NCBI RefSeq assembly: GCF_000183425.1
Contig: NC_014759.1
Span: 3,379,001 to 3,443,000 of the forward strand
Length of the DNA stretch: 64,000 nucleotides
Direction of reading: 5' to 3'
Source of the DNA: Marivirga tractuosa DSM 4126
GTDB taxonomy: Bacteria > Bacteroidota > Bacteroidia > Cytophagales > Cyclobacteriaceae
Below the pieces are notes generated by a model. The model searched no databases and had not been told where the DNA came from. It saw only the letters and a list, made by a program, of their open reading frames with translations. Below, one piece after another: positions 1 through 8,576 of the stretch. Positions within the stretch are counted from its first letter, which is position 1, and the number at the start of each line of letters is the position of its first letter. The position numbers and the translations under genes were made by a program.

Positions 1-799
1 TATCTGGAAGCCCCATTTGTGCTTTTATAGAGCTGTCTTCAAATTGCACCATGCTGTGAATAATAGATTGGGGGTGTACCACTACATCCACTTGATCTTC
101 TCGAAGATTGAATAACCATTTGGCTTCAATTACTTCCAAACCTTTATTCATCAAACTGGCAGAATCGATGGTGATTTTAGCACCCATATCCCAATTCGGG
201 TGTTTTAAGGCTTGCTCTTTCTTTACTGACTCTAAAAATTTCTTGCTTCTTCCTCTGAATGGGCCACCTGAAGCAGTCAAAATTACTTTTTCAATCGGAT
301 TATGGAATTCCCCAACTAAGCATTGGAAAATAGCGGAATGTTCAGAATCTACAGGATAAATATTTACACCTTTTTGTTTAGCTAATGAAGTGACTAGTTC
401 TCCTGCAACTACCAAGGTTTCTTTATTTGCCAAAGCAATATGTTTTCCTGCTTCGATGGCTTTGATGGTAGGTAGTAAGCCTGCGTAACCAACCAGAGCA
501 GTCAGTACAACATCAATGGTGTCCATTTGGACCACACTAGCTAAAGATTTTTCACCTGAATATACCTTTATTCCTAAAGGATCAAGCACATTGAAGACCT
601 TATCATAAAAAGCATCGTTTCCAATTACCACTGCATTAGGTCTGAATTGGATGGATTGCTGAATAAGTAAATCTACATTGTTCTGTGCTGTCAGTACTTC
701 AACTTGAAAATGATCAGGATGTGATTTGATAACCTCTAGGGCTTGGGTTCCAATGGAGCCCGTAGAGCCTAAGATGGCTATCGATTTTTTATTAGACAT
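1..799 (-). CDS. dxr: 1-deoxy-D-xylulose 5-phosphate reductoisomerase, 3' end cut off by window edge
   Basis: Second enzyme of the MEP isoprenoid pathway, converting DXP to 2-C-methylerythritol 4-phosphate with NADPH in the cytosol. Translating the minus strand from the ATG at 799 gives an open frame of 266 codons that leaves the window, so about 120 C-terminal residues are missing from the usual length near 385. Visible landmarks are the N-terminal NADPH loop GSTGSIG, the ALANKETLV segment, the metal-binding VDSEHSAIFQ motif, the SGGPFRG substrate loop and DSASLMNKGLE. The GH3-like gene lies just upstream on the same strand with a 23-bp gap, so co-transcription is plausible. Identification is secure; the end is unknown. 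Confidence 0.93.
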   Translation of the reverse strand, partial: MSNKKSIAILGSTGSIGTQALEVIKSHPDHFQVEVLTAQNNVDLLIQQSIQFRPNAVVIGNDAFYDKVFNVLDPLGIKVYSGEKSLASVVQMDTIDVVLTALVGYAGLLPTIKAIEAGKHIALANKETLVVAGELVTSLAKQKGVNIYPVDSEHSAIFQCLVGEFHNPIEKVILTASGGPFRGRSKKFLESVKKEQALKHPNWDMGAKITIDSASLMNKGLEVIEAKWLFNLREDQVDVVVHPQSIIHSMVQFEDSSIKAQMGLPD

Positions 800-822
800 A
801 AGTCAATTAATATAATTAAATT

Positions 823-2319
823 TTAATGTGTGTATTTCTCCATAGCCTCCGCTATTTTTCTGTCGTTTGAAAGACGCGGGACTTTGTTTTGACCTCCCAG
901 CTTTCCTTCTGAACGCATATAATTAATAAAAGAGGCTTTTTTGAGTGTTCTTATTTTTAAAGTTCTTAAGATGCTGCCTGTAATCAGGTCGTCATAGTAA
1001 CTGTTTCGTTTTCTTAAATTAATATCCAATTCATTAGAAAATGCTTCCAAATCAATCGGAGGATTATCAAATTCCACAAACCATTCATGGTGAGGTAATC
1101 CGTCTTTAGGAGTTACTTGTGGAGCAACTGTGAATTCTGTGATTTTTACGTTTTCGAATTTTTCACAAGTTGCTTTCATGGCATTTTCCACTTCTTCTCC
1201 TATAACATGTTCCCCAAAAGCGGAAATAAAATGTTTGATCCTTCCAGAGACCACTACTCTATAAGGATTCATGGAAACAAATTTCACCGTATCTCCAATC
1301 GAATAGCCCCACAATCCTGCATTGCTGTTGATGATTAAAGCATAATTCTTGTCCATTTCCACCTGATCAATCATCAATCTGGTCGGATTTTCATCAAAAT
1401 ATTCCTCAGCAGGTATAAACTCGAAAAATATACCACTGTTTAATAAAAGCAACAATCCATCTTCTTTTTGTGAATCTTGATAGGCAATAAAGCCCTCTGA
1501 AGCTGGATAGGTTTCTATTGAATCTACCTTTTTGCCAATGCTTTCGTATAGTTTATTTTTATAAGGCTCAAAATTAACCCCACCATAAACAAACATCTCG
1601 AAATTCGGGAAGATATCTTTAATAGGCTTGTTGACTCTTGCTTGAATTCTGTCAAAATACATTTGCACCCATGGTGGAATTCCTGAAATCAGGCTCATAT
1701 CCTGATCTATTGTTTCATCAATAATGCGCTCCAGTTTTTCTTCCCATTCCTCTATGCAATTGGTTTCAAAGGAAGGAAGCTGATTAGTTCGCAAATAATT
1801 AGGTACGTGATGATTGACAATGCCTGATAATCTACCTGTATTTATTCCAGCTTTCTGCTCTAAAGTCGGTGCCCCAGATAAGAAGATTAATTTTCCATCT
1901 AGAAATTGAGACTTACCGGTTTCGTGCACATAGCTTAATAAGGCATTTTTTGCACTATTAATATGATTGGGAATAGAATCTTTGGTGATGGGAATATATT
2001 TTGTGCCTGATGTGGTACCACTTGTTTTAGCAAAATAGGCTGGTTTTCCCGGCCAAAGTACATCACTTTCTCCCTGCAAAATTTTATCTACATAAGGCTT
2101 TAGCGCTTCATAATCCCGAATTGGGACTTGCTTTTTAAAATCTTCATAGGTTTGAATGTTCTCAAATCCATGATCTTTTCCGAAAGCCGTATTTTTGGCT
2201 TTATGGATGATATTTTTAAATATTTTGACTTGGGACAGAGCTGGTTGAGCTGCCCATTTTTTTTGTTGGTTGACTATAATTGCCGCCAATGGTTTACTTA
2301 GTACTGCACGTATTCCCAT
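823..2319 (-). CDS. GH3 auxin-responsive promoter family protein (acyl-adenylate/amide synthetase fold)
   Basis: This 498-residue protein belongs to the GH3 family of acyl-acid amido synthetases, which adenylate a carboxylic acid and join it to an amino acid. The ATP-binding TSGTTSG motif sits at residues 99-105. A central YPASEGF segment and the later YSIGDTVKF and SGRIKHFISAFGEH segments match GH3 motifs II and III. Length is normal for bacterial members. The bacterial substrate is unknown, so auxin chemistry should not be assumed. It precedes dxr on the same strand. A perfect -7-type box lies only about five bases before the ATG. Confidence 0.88.
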   Translation of the reverse strand: MGIRAVLSKPLAAIIVNQQKKWAAQPALSQVKIFKNIIHKAKNTAFGKDHGFENIQTYEDFKKQVPIRDYEALKPYVDKILQGESDVLWPGKPAYFAKTSGTTSGTKYIPITKDSIPNHINSAKNALLSYVHETGKSQFLDGKLIFLSGAPTLEQKAGINTGRLSGIVNHHVPNYLRTNQLPSFETNCIEEWEEKLERIIDETIDQDMSLISGIPPWVQMYFDRIQARVNKPIKDIFPNFEMFVYGGVNFEPYKNKLYESIGKKVDSIETYPASEGFIAYQDSQKEDGLLLLLNSGIFFEFIPAEEYFDENPTRLMIDQVEMDKNYALIINSNAGLWGYSIGDTVKFVSMNPYRVVVSGRIKHFISAFGEHVIGEEVENAMKATCEKFENVKITEFTVAPQVTPKDGLPHHEWFVEFDNPPIDLEAFSNELDINLRKRNSYYDDLITGSILRTLKIRTLKKASFINYMRSEGKLGGQNKVPRLSNDRKIAEAMEKYTH

Positions 2320-2324
2320 AAACC

Positions 2325-2332
2325 CAAAATTA
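2325..2332 (-). promoter_or_regulatory. Candidate Bacteroidota -7 box for the GH3 gene
   Basis: Read on the minus strand this is TAATTTTG, a perfect match to the TAnnTTTG -7 consensus of Bacteroidota sigma factors. It ends five bases before the ATG at 2319, which would give a leaderless or almost leaderless mRNA. No TTTG-like -33 box is seen at the expected distance. Confidence 0.35.
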
Positions 2333-2394
2333 AGAAAATTATTAGGAACCCTTTTTGATTCTAATGGCTTTTATATAATAATAGTAATTATTAA

Positions 2395-2617
2395 TGATTA
2401 TCTATTACGAATACTACGATAAACTCAGACTTCATGAGCTTGTCGGAATCAGATAAAAAGAATGTGTTGGATTTGATAGAGAAGCTTAAATTGGAACAAG
2501 GAGGTAAAGAAAAAAAAGGAAAGAGCTTTCGGATTATTAAAAGGGAAAATCCATATGAAGGATAATTTTGATGACCCAATTGAAGCATTATATGAAGAAT
2601 TAGTTGTCATAGAATAA
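2395..2617 (+). pseudogene. Possible remnant of a small gene in shifted frames
   Basis: Three short plus-strand frames overlap here: an ATG at 2395 (about 20 codons), an ATG at 2434 giving 43 residues of helical, lysine/glutamate-rich sequence (LSESDKKNVLDLIEKLKLE), and an ATG at 2555 giving 20 acidic residues ending in EELVVIE. The coding-like composition that jumps frame suggests a small antitoxin-like gene broken by frameshifts, or a pair of tiny overlapping genes. No family is recognised and chance is a real alternative. Confidence 0.2.
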
Positions 2618-2636
2618 AATGTACAGCCTTTCCAGA

Positions 2637-2653
2637 GTTCCAGAGGAACGACC
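2637..2653. repeat. 17-bp palindromic repeat, copy 1
   Basis: GTTCCAGAGGAACGACC, containing the inverted pair GTTCC/GGAAC. It matches copy 2 at 2688 in 15 of 17 positions. It resembles small dispersed palindromes of Bacteroidota intergenic regions. Confidence 0.5.
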
Positions 2654-2687
2654 ATACGGTAACCTCAAAAAATAATAGAATAAGTAA

Positions 2688-2704
2688 GTTCCGTAGGAAC
2701 GACC
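2688..2704. repeat. 17-bp palindromic repeat, copy 2
   Basis: GTTCCGTAGGAACGACC, the same palindrome as at 2637 with two loop differences, 51 bp away in the same orientation. Confidence 0.5.
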
Positions 2705-2811
2705 TTAATTAAAATCATGATGGAAATACATAGCCATCTGAACTAATTCACCTCTCATCTAATTCTCAATAAATTAGAATCACCTTATTATTATATCTCA
2801 GCCTTATTACG

Positions 2812-2819
2812 TACTTTTG
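2812..2819 (+). promoter_or_regulatory. Candidate -7 box for lepA
   Basis: TACTTTTG matches TAnnTTTG exactly. It ends ten bases before the ATG at 2830 and sixteen before the in-frame ATG at 2836, so the transcript would have a leader of only a few bases. The -33 position shows only TTAT, a weak match. Confidence 0.4.
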
Positions 2820-2829
2820 CACTTCGATT

Positions 2830-4620
2830 ATGAAAATGAAGAACATTAGAAATTTTTGCATTATTGCGCACATTGACCATGGTAAAAGTACCTTGGCAGA
2901 TAGGCTGTTGGATTCAACCCAGACAGTGAATGAGCGCGAGAAAATGGAGCAGTTGTTGGATAATATGGATTTGGAGCGTGAGCGAGGCATCACCATCAAA
3001 TCACATGCAATCCAAATGGATTATAAATTGAATGGGGAGGAATATACGTACAATTTAATTGACACGCCAGGTCACGTGGATTTCTCATATGAAGTGTCCC
3101 GATCCATTGCCGCTTGTGAAGGTGCACTTTTAATAGTGGATGCTGCACAAGGAATTCAAGCGCAAACCATTTCAAACCTTTACTTAGCTATCGAGCACGA
3201 TTTGGAAATTATTCCCGTGCTCAATAAAATAGACTTGCCAGGGGCCATGGTAGAGGAAGTGTCTGACCAGATTATTGAATTAATTGGCTGTAAAAAGGAG
3301 GATATTTTACATGCGAGTGCAAAGGAAGGAATTGGTATAACGGAAATTCTAGAGGCCATTGCGCACAGAATTCCAGCTCCAACAGGTGACCCTAATGCAC
3401 CATTACAAGCCATGGTTTTTGATTCTGTATTTAATCCTTATAGAGGAATTGAAGTTTATTTTAGAGTTTTTAATGGTGAAATATCCAAAGGAGACAAGAT
3501 TAAATTCATCAATACTGGCAAGACTTACGAAGCAGATGAAATCGGAATTCTAAAATTAACTCAACAGCCAAAGAATACTATTAGCACTGGAAATGTTGGT
3601 TATTTGATTAGTGGTATTAAGGTAGCCAAAGAAGTTAAAGTAGGTGATACTGTTACCCACGTTGAGAATCCAGGAAAAGCAGTTCAAGGATTTGAAAATG
3701 TAAAACCCATGGTTTATGCTGGGATTTACCCTGTGGAGACTTCAGATTTTGAAGAACTGAGAGCTTCCATGGAAAAGCTGCAATTGAATGATGCTTCCTT
3801 GGTATGGGAACCAGAAACCTCCGCTGCTCTTGGCTTTGGTTTTAGATGTGGCTTCTTAGGAATGTTGCACATGGAGATTGTGCAGGAACGTTTGGAGCGT
3901 GAATTTGATATGACGGTGATTACCACAGTTCCTTCCGTACAGTTTCATGCCTTTAAGAAAGATGGGGAAATGGTAAAAGTTAGTGCTCCATCGGAATTGC
4001 CAGATTTAGGAAGTATTGACTATTTGGAAGAGCCTTATATTAGAGCACAAATTATAACAAAAGAAGATTTTGTAGGCCCTGTGATTTCTCTTTGTATGGA
4101 TAAAAGGGGGGAGATCAAAAATCAGGTATATTTAACACAATCTAGAGTTGAATTAACCTTTCATTTGCCATTGGCTGAAATTGTATTTGATTTCTTTGAT
4201 AAGTTAAAAACAATTTCAAAAGGCTATGCTTCATTAGATTATGAGTTGGTAGGCTATCATAGCAGTAATTTGGTGAAATTGGATATCCTTCTAAACGGAG
4301 ATAAAGTGGATGCGCTTTCAGCAATTGTTCATAGGGATAAGGCTTATGAGTGGGGAAAGAAATTGTGTGAAAAGTTGAAAGAATTGATACCTAGACAACA
4401 ATTTGAAATAGCAGTTCAGGCCGCAATTGGTACTAAGGTAATTGCTAGGGAATCAGTAAAAGCACTTCGTAAGAATGTACTGGCTAAATGTTACGGAGGT
4501 GATATTTCCCGTAAGAGAAAGCTACTGGAGAAACAGAAAAAAGGTAAGAAAAGAATGCGTCAGGTGGGAAATGTAGAAATTCCGCAAGAAGCATTTATGG
4601 CAGTACTTAAATTGGACTGA
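2830..4620 (+). CDS. lepA: Elongation factor 4 (LepA), ribosome back-translocating GTPase
   Basis: A 596-residue translational GTPase of the EF-G superfamily, acting on stalled or mistranslocated ribosomes. The G1 loop AHIDHGKS is at residues 13-20, the G2 RGITIK segment at 52-57, DTPGH (G3) at 78-82 and NKID (G4) near residue 132. The family-typical basic C-terminal tail ([20 protein letters not shown]) is complete. Length is normal. Two in-frame ATGs exist at 2830 and 2836, and with the promoter box so close either may be used. The gene heads a co-directional run with folD and queE; the gap to folD is 39 bp. Confidence 0.97.
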   Translation: MKMKNIRNFCIIAHIDHGKSTLADRLLDSTQTVNEREKMEQLLDNMDLERERGITIKSHAIQMDYKLNGEEYTYNLIDTPGHVDFSYEVSRSIAACEGALLIVDAAQGIQAQTISNLYLAIEHDLEIIPVLNKIDLPGAMVEEVSDQIIELIGCKKEDILHASAKEGIGITEILEAIAHRIPAPTGDPNAPLQAMVFDSVFNPYRGIEVYFRVFNGEISKGDKIKFINTGKTYEADEIGILKLTQQPKNTISTGNVGYLISGIKVAKEVKVGDTVTHVENPGKAVQGFENVKPMVYAGIYPVETSDFEELRASMEKLQLNDASLVWEPETSAALGFGFRCGFLGMLHMEIVQERLEREFDMTVITTVPSVQFHAFKKDGEMVKVSAPSELPDLGSIDYLEEPYIRAQIITKEDFVGPVISLCMDKRGEIKNQVYLTQSRVELTFHLPLAEIVFDFFDKLKTISKGYASLDYELVGYHSSNLVKLDILLNGDKVDALSAIVHRDKAYEWGKKLCEKLKELIPRQQFEIAVQAAIGTKVIARESVKALRKNVLAKCYGGDISRKRKLLEKQKKGKKRMRQVGNVEIPQEAFMAVLKLD

Positions 4621-4659
4621 TCCACATATACTAGTTAAACATCATATAAGCATAACATC

Positions 4660-5556
4660 ATGCCTATTTTATTAGATGGGAAGAAAATTTCTTCTCAAAT
4701 AAAAGAAGAATTAAAAGCAAAAGTTGACGAATTGAAGAAAGAAGGTGGTAAAGTACCTCATCTTTCTGCCATTTTGGTGGGTACCGATGGGGCAAGCCAA
4801 ACCTATGTGGAAGCTAAAGTGAGAGATTGCCAGGAAATTGGTTTTGAATCGTCAAAGTTACTTTTTGATGATTCAATTACAGAAGCAGAACTTTTGCAAG
4901 AAGTAGATAAATTGAATAATGATGAAAGAGTAGATGGTTTCATTGTTCAGTTACCTTTGCCTAAACACATTGATGTAAACAAGGTGTTGAATGCCATCAA
5001 GCCTGAAAAAGATGTGGATGGCTTTCATCCTGTGAACTATGGTAGAATGGCTTCAAATTTACCGGCTTATGTACCGGCTACTCCATTTGGTGTGATGGAA
5101 TTAATCAAGCGCTATGATATTCAAACAAAAGGAAAGCATTGTGTAGTGGTTGGGAGAAGTCATATTGTGGGTTCTCCTGTCTCAATTCTAATGGGAAGTG
5201 CTAATTATCCTGGAGATGCAACTGTAACTTTAACGCATAGATATACTGTCGATTTAGCAAAATATACCAAACAAGCAGATATTTTAATAGTAGCTGTTGG
5301 GAAACCTGGTTTGATTACTGCTGATATGGTGAAGAACGATGTGGTAGTGATTGATGTTGGAACAACTCGAGTCCCTGACGAAAGTAAAAAGTCAGGTTTT
5401 GCCTTGAAGGGAGATGTTTTATTTGATGAAGTTTCCAAAAAAGCGACTCACATAACACCTGTTCCGGGTGGTGTAGGCCCCATGACAAGAGCTGGCTTAT
5501 TAATGAATACATGGCTAGCCTCTCAAAAAGAAATTTATGGACAAGAACTCGTTTGA
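4660..5556 (+). CDS. folD: Bifunctional methylenetetrahydrofolate dehydrogenase/methenyltetrahydrofolate cyclohydrolase
   Basis: A 298-residue cytosolic enzyme interconverting 5,10-methylene-, methenyl- and 10-formyl-tetrahydrofolate with NADP. The YVEAK segment near residue 50 carries the catalytic tyrosine/lysine pair. PLPKHI, the DVDGFHP substrate loop, the VVGRSHIVGSPVS nucleotide-binding loop and the C-terminal TPVPGGVGPMTRAGL signature are all intact. The 3' end overlaps the start of queE by 20 bp, suggesting translational coupling. Confidence 0.96.
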   Translation: MPILLDGKKISSQIKEELKAKVDELKKEGGKVPHLSAILVGTDGASQTYVEAKVRDCQEIGFESSKLLFDDSITEAELLQEVDKLNNDERVDGFIVQLPLPKHIDVNKVLNAIKPEKDVDGFHPVNYGRMASNLPAYVPATPFGVMELIKRYDIQTKGKHCVVVGRSHIVGSPVSILMGSANYPGDATVTLTHRYTVDLAKYTKQADILIVAVGKPGLITADMVKNDVVVIDVGTTRVPDESKKSGFALKGDVLFDEVSKKATHITPVPGGVGPMTRAGLLMNTWLASQKEIYGQELV

Positions 5557-6160
5557 TCCCAATATAGAACTTCCCTTGATGGAGTCTTTTTATACCATTC
5601 AAGGAGAAGGATTTCACAGTGGAAAAGCAGCATATTTCATTCGTTTAGGCGGTTGTGATGTGGGTTGTGTATGGTGTGATGTGAAAGATTCTTGGGATGC
5701 TGATAAATGGCCCCTCAAAAAAATAGACGATATCGTAGACGATGCCTATCAATACGAATCTCGCTTGGCAGTAATTACTGGCGGTGAACCTTTTATGTAT
5801 GATATGCATGGGTTGACTAAGAGATTGCTGCAGAAAGGATTTCATGTAAATGTTGAGACTTCTGGTGCTCATCCATTCACTGGTATGGTAGATTGGGTCT
5901 GCTTATCTCCCAAGAAATTTAAAGCTCCATTGGAACATTGGTATGACAGAGCAGATGAATTAAAAATCATCATTTTCAATAAGTCAGATTTTAAGTGGGC
6001 AGAAGAACATGCTGAGAAAGTAGGGTCTGATTGTAAATTAATGCTACAACCAGAATGGAGCAAAAGAGAAGAAATGATGCCTTTAATAGTTGAATATGTT
6101 AAAGAAAATCCGAATTGGGGTATATCCTTACAAACTCATAAGTACTTGCAGATCCCATAG
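5537..6160 (+). CDS. queE: 7-carboxy-7-deazaguanine synthase, radical SAM (QueE)
   Basis: A 207-residue radical SAM enzyme that contracts 6-carboxytetrahydropterin to 7-carboxy-7-deazaguanine in the queuosine precursor pathway. The cluster-binding cysteines C40, C44 and C47 lie in GGCDVGCVWCD. Upstream is the substrate-side FYTIQGEGFHSG, and GGEP follows in the SAM-binding region. The short length fits QueE rather than a larger activase. The start overlaps folD; an alternative ATG at 5579 would still leave the whole core. No other queuosine gene is in the window. Confidence 0.93.
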   Translation: MDKNSFDPNIELPLMESFYTIQGEGFHSGKAAYFIRLGGCDVGCVWCDVKDSWDADKWPLKKIDDIVDDAYQYESRLAVITGGEPFMYDMHGLTKRLLQKGFHVNVETSGAHPFTGMVDWVCLSPKKFKAPLEHWYDRADELKIIIFNKSDFKWAEEHAEKVGSDCKLMLQPEWSKREEMMPLIVEYVKENPNWGISLQTHKYLQIP

Positions 6161-6258
6161 CCGAAAAATTTCTAATATATATATATCAACTTTTTTCGCC
6201 CGCATTTGTGTCAGCTCAGTCAGGCATAAACACGATTGAAGTATATATCCCCAAGCTA

Positions 6259-6280
6259 GCGCGAGCTTCTTAGCTCGTGC
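6259..6280. repeat. REP-like palindrome
   Basis: GCGCGAGCT, then TCTT, then AGCTCGTGC: a nine-base inverted pair with one G-T position. A second, shorter GAGCT/AGCTC palindrome follows at 6304-6315. The local GC-rich composition in an AT-rich gap suggests a dispersed REP-like unit. No poly-T follows, so it is not a standard terminator for queE. Confidence 0.45.
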
Positions 6281-6456
6281 TTTAGAACCAAGCGATAGCC
6301 TACGAGCTGAAGCTCTCACCAGCATTAGACATTTCATATATGACTTATTTCCAAAGTTAGGTTTCCTTTAATTAGCAATCTATTTATAGTGTGCAGTATC
6401 TTTTAATAAATCAAACTTTCTAAAAATTTGGTTTATAGCTTAAATCTAAAATTCCT

Positions 6457-6486
6457 TTTGAAATTCTCTCTTATCAGCTAAATTGG
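6457..6486 (+). promoter_or_regulatory. Candidate promoter of the PorE-like gene
   Basis: TTTG at 6457-6460, an 18-base spacer, then TAAATTGG at 6479-6486, one mismatch from TAnnTTTG. The ATG follows at 6490, so transcription would begin at or within a few bases of the start codon. Confidence 0.35.
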
Positions 6487-6489
6487 AAT

Positions 6490-8346
6490 ATGAATTTCAA
6501 AATCATACCACTTCTAATAATTACGGTTTTTTATACACTGACTCTTTCAAGTCAGGACTACAAATGGAGAACAGAGCGTTTAGTCGAAAAGTCTAAAGAA
6601 GCACTTTACAAAAGGGATTGGGAAGCTGCAGTTCAATATATGGAAGATGCCATAGAGATTGAACCTGAAAATCACCATCTTTATTTAGAGAAAGCATCTT
6701 TGTTTTACGGAATCAATGATTTAAACAAAGTGGTGTCTTCGCTTGAAAAGGCTTTTTCTTTGGAAGAAAATTGGCCATCAAAGTATACAGATTACTATTT
6801 CATTTTAGGGAAGGAGTCTTTTGATAGAGGAAAGTATCAGCTTGCGAAAAAGCCAATTGAAATTTACAAGCAAAAAGGTTACAAGGAGGAGTACTTGAAG
6901 ATGGCACATATCATTTCCGAATCGATAGATTTTGCTTTACAAGAGATAGATAAACATGATGGTTCTGATAAGAATGTCGAATCTATTGAGTCGGATAAGA
7001 TTTTCAGAAGCATCTATTTTCCTTTCTTTACATTGTACCCCTCAGAGTTTTTATATTTCACAGGCCAAAGAACAGGAAGTCTGGCAGAGGGCATCTATCG
7101 AGCAAAACTATCGGGTAGTCAATTTCAAAATGTTGAGAAAGTTCCAGTTATCAATACTAAAGATAATGAAGGGGCTGCTGCTATTTCTGCAGATGGAAGA
7201 GTAATGGTTTTTACTGGCTGTAATAAAAGAGATGGTTTAGGAAGTTGCGATTTATATATATCTTATTTTGAAGGAGATGAATGGCAAGAACCAGAGAATT
7301 TAGGTGGAAATATAAATTCCAGTGCATGGGAGTCCCAACCTTTCCTTTCTTCTGATGGAAGATTTTTGATTTTTAGCTCCAATAGGACGGGTGGATTTGG
7401 TAAAAGAGATCTTTACTATTCTAAAAAAGTAAATGGTAAATGGACTGAAGCAATTAACCTTGGTAAAAAGATCAACACCTTTGCAGATGAAATATCTCCA
7501 TTTCTAACATTGTCGAATGATGAAATGTATTTCAGTTCAAACGGAGGGGTTGGCATGGGAGGATTTGATATTTATAAAATTAAATGGCCTCTAGATGAAG
7601 GAGAGGTGAGTAATTTAGGATTGCCAGTCAATAGTTTTAACAATGAACTTTCTTATCATCAAAAATTTAGCGGAGAAAAGTATTGGTCAAGAGAAATGCA
7701 ATCTGAGGCTCAATACCCGCCTTCAAAAATATTCTTCCAAAAGAGTAAGGTAGAAAATGAAGTCAATCTGGTTTTTGGAGGGGTGATAAATTCAAAAGAT
7801 AGTTCCAAGTTGAGAGCCAAAATACAAATATATGATTTGAAATTGGACAGCTTGATTCAAGAGACTTACAGTAATAGAACGAGCGGTGAATACAAAGTGA
7901 TTATTCCAAGGCCATCTGAATATGCATTTTACGTGGATGCTCCTAATTATTTATTTAATTCAAGAAGGTTAGAGATTAGCGAAAGTAAAACTGAATTGAA
8001 TTTTGCTTTAAAGCCAATAGAAAAAGGAGCTATAGTAGAATTAAACAATATTTATTTTGAATTTGACAGTTATGAACTATCCGAGAAATCAAGCAATGAA
8101 ATTAATAAAGTAGCCGATCTTCTCAGCCAAAACCCTAATTTGAAAATTGAAATTGGGGGATATACCGATGAAATTGGGTCTGCCTCTTACAATAAGGAAT
8201 TATCAAGGAAAAGAGCGAAAGCCGTTTATGAAAAGTTAATTATAAAAGACGGAGTGCTAGAAGAGAATATCAAAGCTGTTGGTTATGGAGCAAAAAAGTT
8301 GCCATCAGGAGAGTATAGGAAAACGGTGATTTTCAAAGTCTTGTAG
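6490..8346 (+). CDS. TPR/PD40 propeller/OmpA-family envelope protein, PorE-like domain order
   Basis: A 618-residue exported protein. A signal peptide of about 20 residues ends at LSSQ with no lipobox. It is followed by TPR helices (about 33-110), PD40/WD40-like propeller blades (about 175-385, with repeated SxDGRxxxF-type strands), a carboxypeptidase-regulatory-like beta domain (about 425-505) and an OmpA C-terminal peptidoglycan-binding domain (about 518-618, FEFDSYEL, GYTDEIGS, NKELSRKRAKAV). This is the architecture described for PorE, which anchors the type IX secretion ring to peptidoglycan. P. gingivalis PorE is a lipoprotein; here no lipobox cysteine is seen. It stands alone between queE and a SusC operon. 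Domain assignment is firm, the type IX role inferred. Confidence 0.75.
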   Translation: MNFKIIPLLIITVFYTLTLSSQDYKWRTERLVEKSKEALYKRDWEAAVQYMEDAIEIEPENHHLYLEKASLFYGINDLNKVVSSLEKAFSLEENWPSKYTDYYFILGKESFDRGKYQLAKKPIEIYKQKGYKEEYLKMAHIISESIDFALQEIDKHDGSDKNVESIESDKIFRSIYFPFFTLYPSEFLYFTGQRTGSLAEGIYRAKLSGSQFQNVEKVPVINTKDNEGAAAISADGRVMVFTGCNKRDGLGSCDLYISYFEGDEWQEPENLGGNINSSAWESQPFLSSDGRFLIFSSNRTGGFGKRDLYYSKKVNGKWTEAINLGKKINTFADEISPFLTLSNDEMYFSSNGGVGMGGFDIYKIKWPLDEGEVSNLGLPVNSFNNELSYHQKFSGEKYWSREMQSEAQYPPSKIFFQKSKVENEVNLVFGGVINSKDSSKLRAKIQIYDLKLDSLIQETYSNRTSGEYKVIIPRPSEYAFYVDAPNYLFNSRRLEISESKTELNFALKPIEKGAIVELNNIYFEFDSYELSEKSSNEINKVADLLSQNPNLKIEIGGYTDEIGSASYNKELSRKRAKAVYEKLIIKDGVLEENIKAVGYGAKKLPSGEYRKTVIFKVL

Positions 8347-8527
8347 TTCAAAAAAATATTGGATAAGTTATATTTTAGTAGCTTAATACATCCGTATTGT
8401 TAATTTTTTATACTGCATATGTTGGCTTTGTATCAATTTTAAACTATATAAATGCACCGTATATCGTTTTTATTTGGCAAATATTTTTCAAGAAAAATTT
8501 ATATTTTGTTAGGTATTTTAATTTAAT

Positions 8528-8576
8528 GTTATGTACATTTAACCTTTAATTATTGTTAACCTAAACTAAAATAAGT
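8528..8576 (+). promoter_or_regulatory. Conserved leader shared with the second SusC gene
   Basis: GTTATGTACATTTA followed by an AT-rich stretch containing TTTAATTATT and TTAAC runs directly into the ATG of this SusC. Nearly the same sequence sits at 24764-24811 before the other SusC. Conservation of non-coding leader sequence between paralogues suggests shared control of transcription or translation. Confidence 0.55.

Larger units (their letters stand above)
2320..2829. other. 510-bp divergent intergenic region between GH3 and lepA
   Basis: This stretch carries divergent promoter-type boxes at its two ends, a set of very short overlapping open frames around 2395-2617 that may be a decayed small gene, and two copies of a 17-bp palindromic repeat at 2637 and 2688. 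No intact gene is recognised. Confidence 0.6.
6161..6489. other. 329-bp intergenic region with GC-rich palindromes
   Basis: The region begins with a TA run and carries two GAGCT-based inverted repeats (6259-6280 and 6304-6315) and a promoter candidate at its right end. No coding sequence is supported. Confidence 0.6.
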
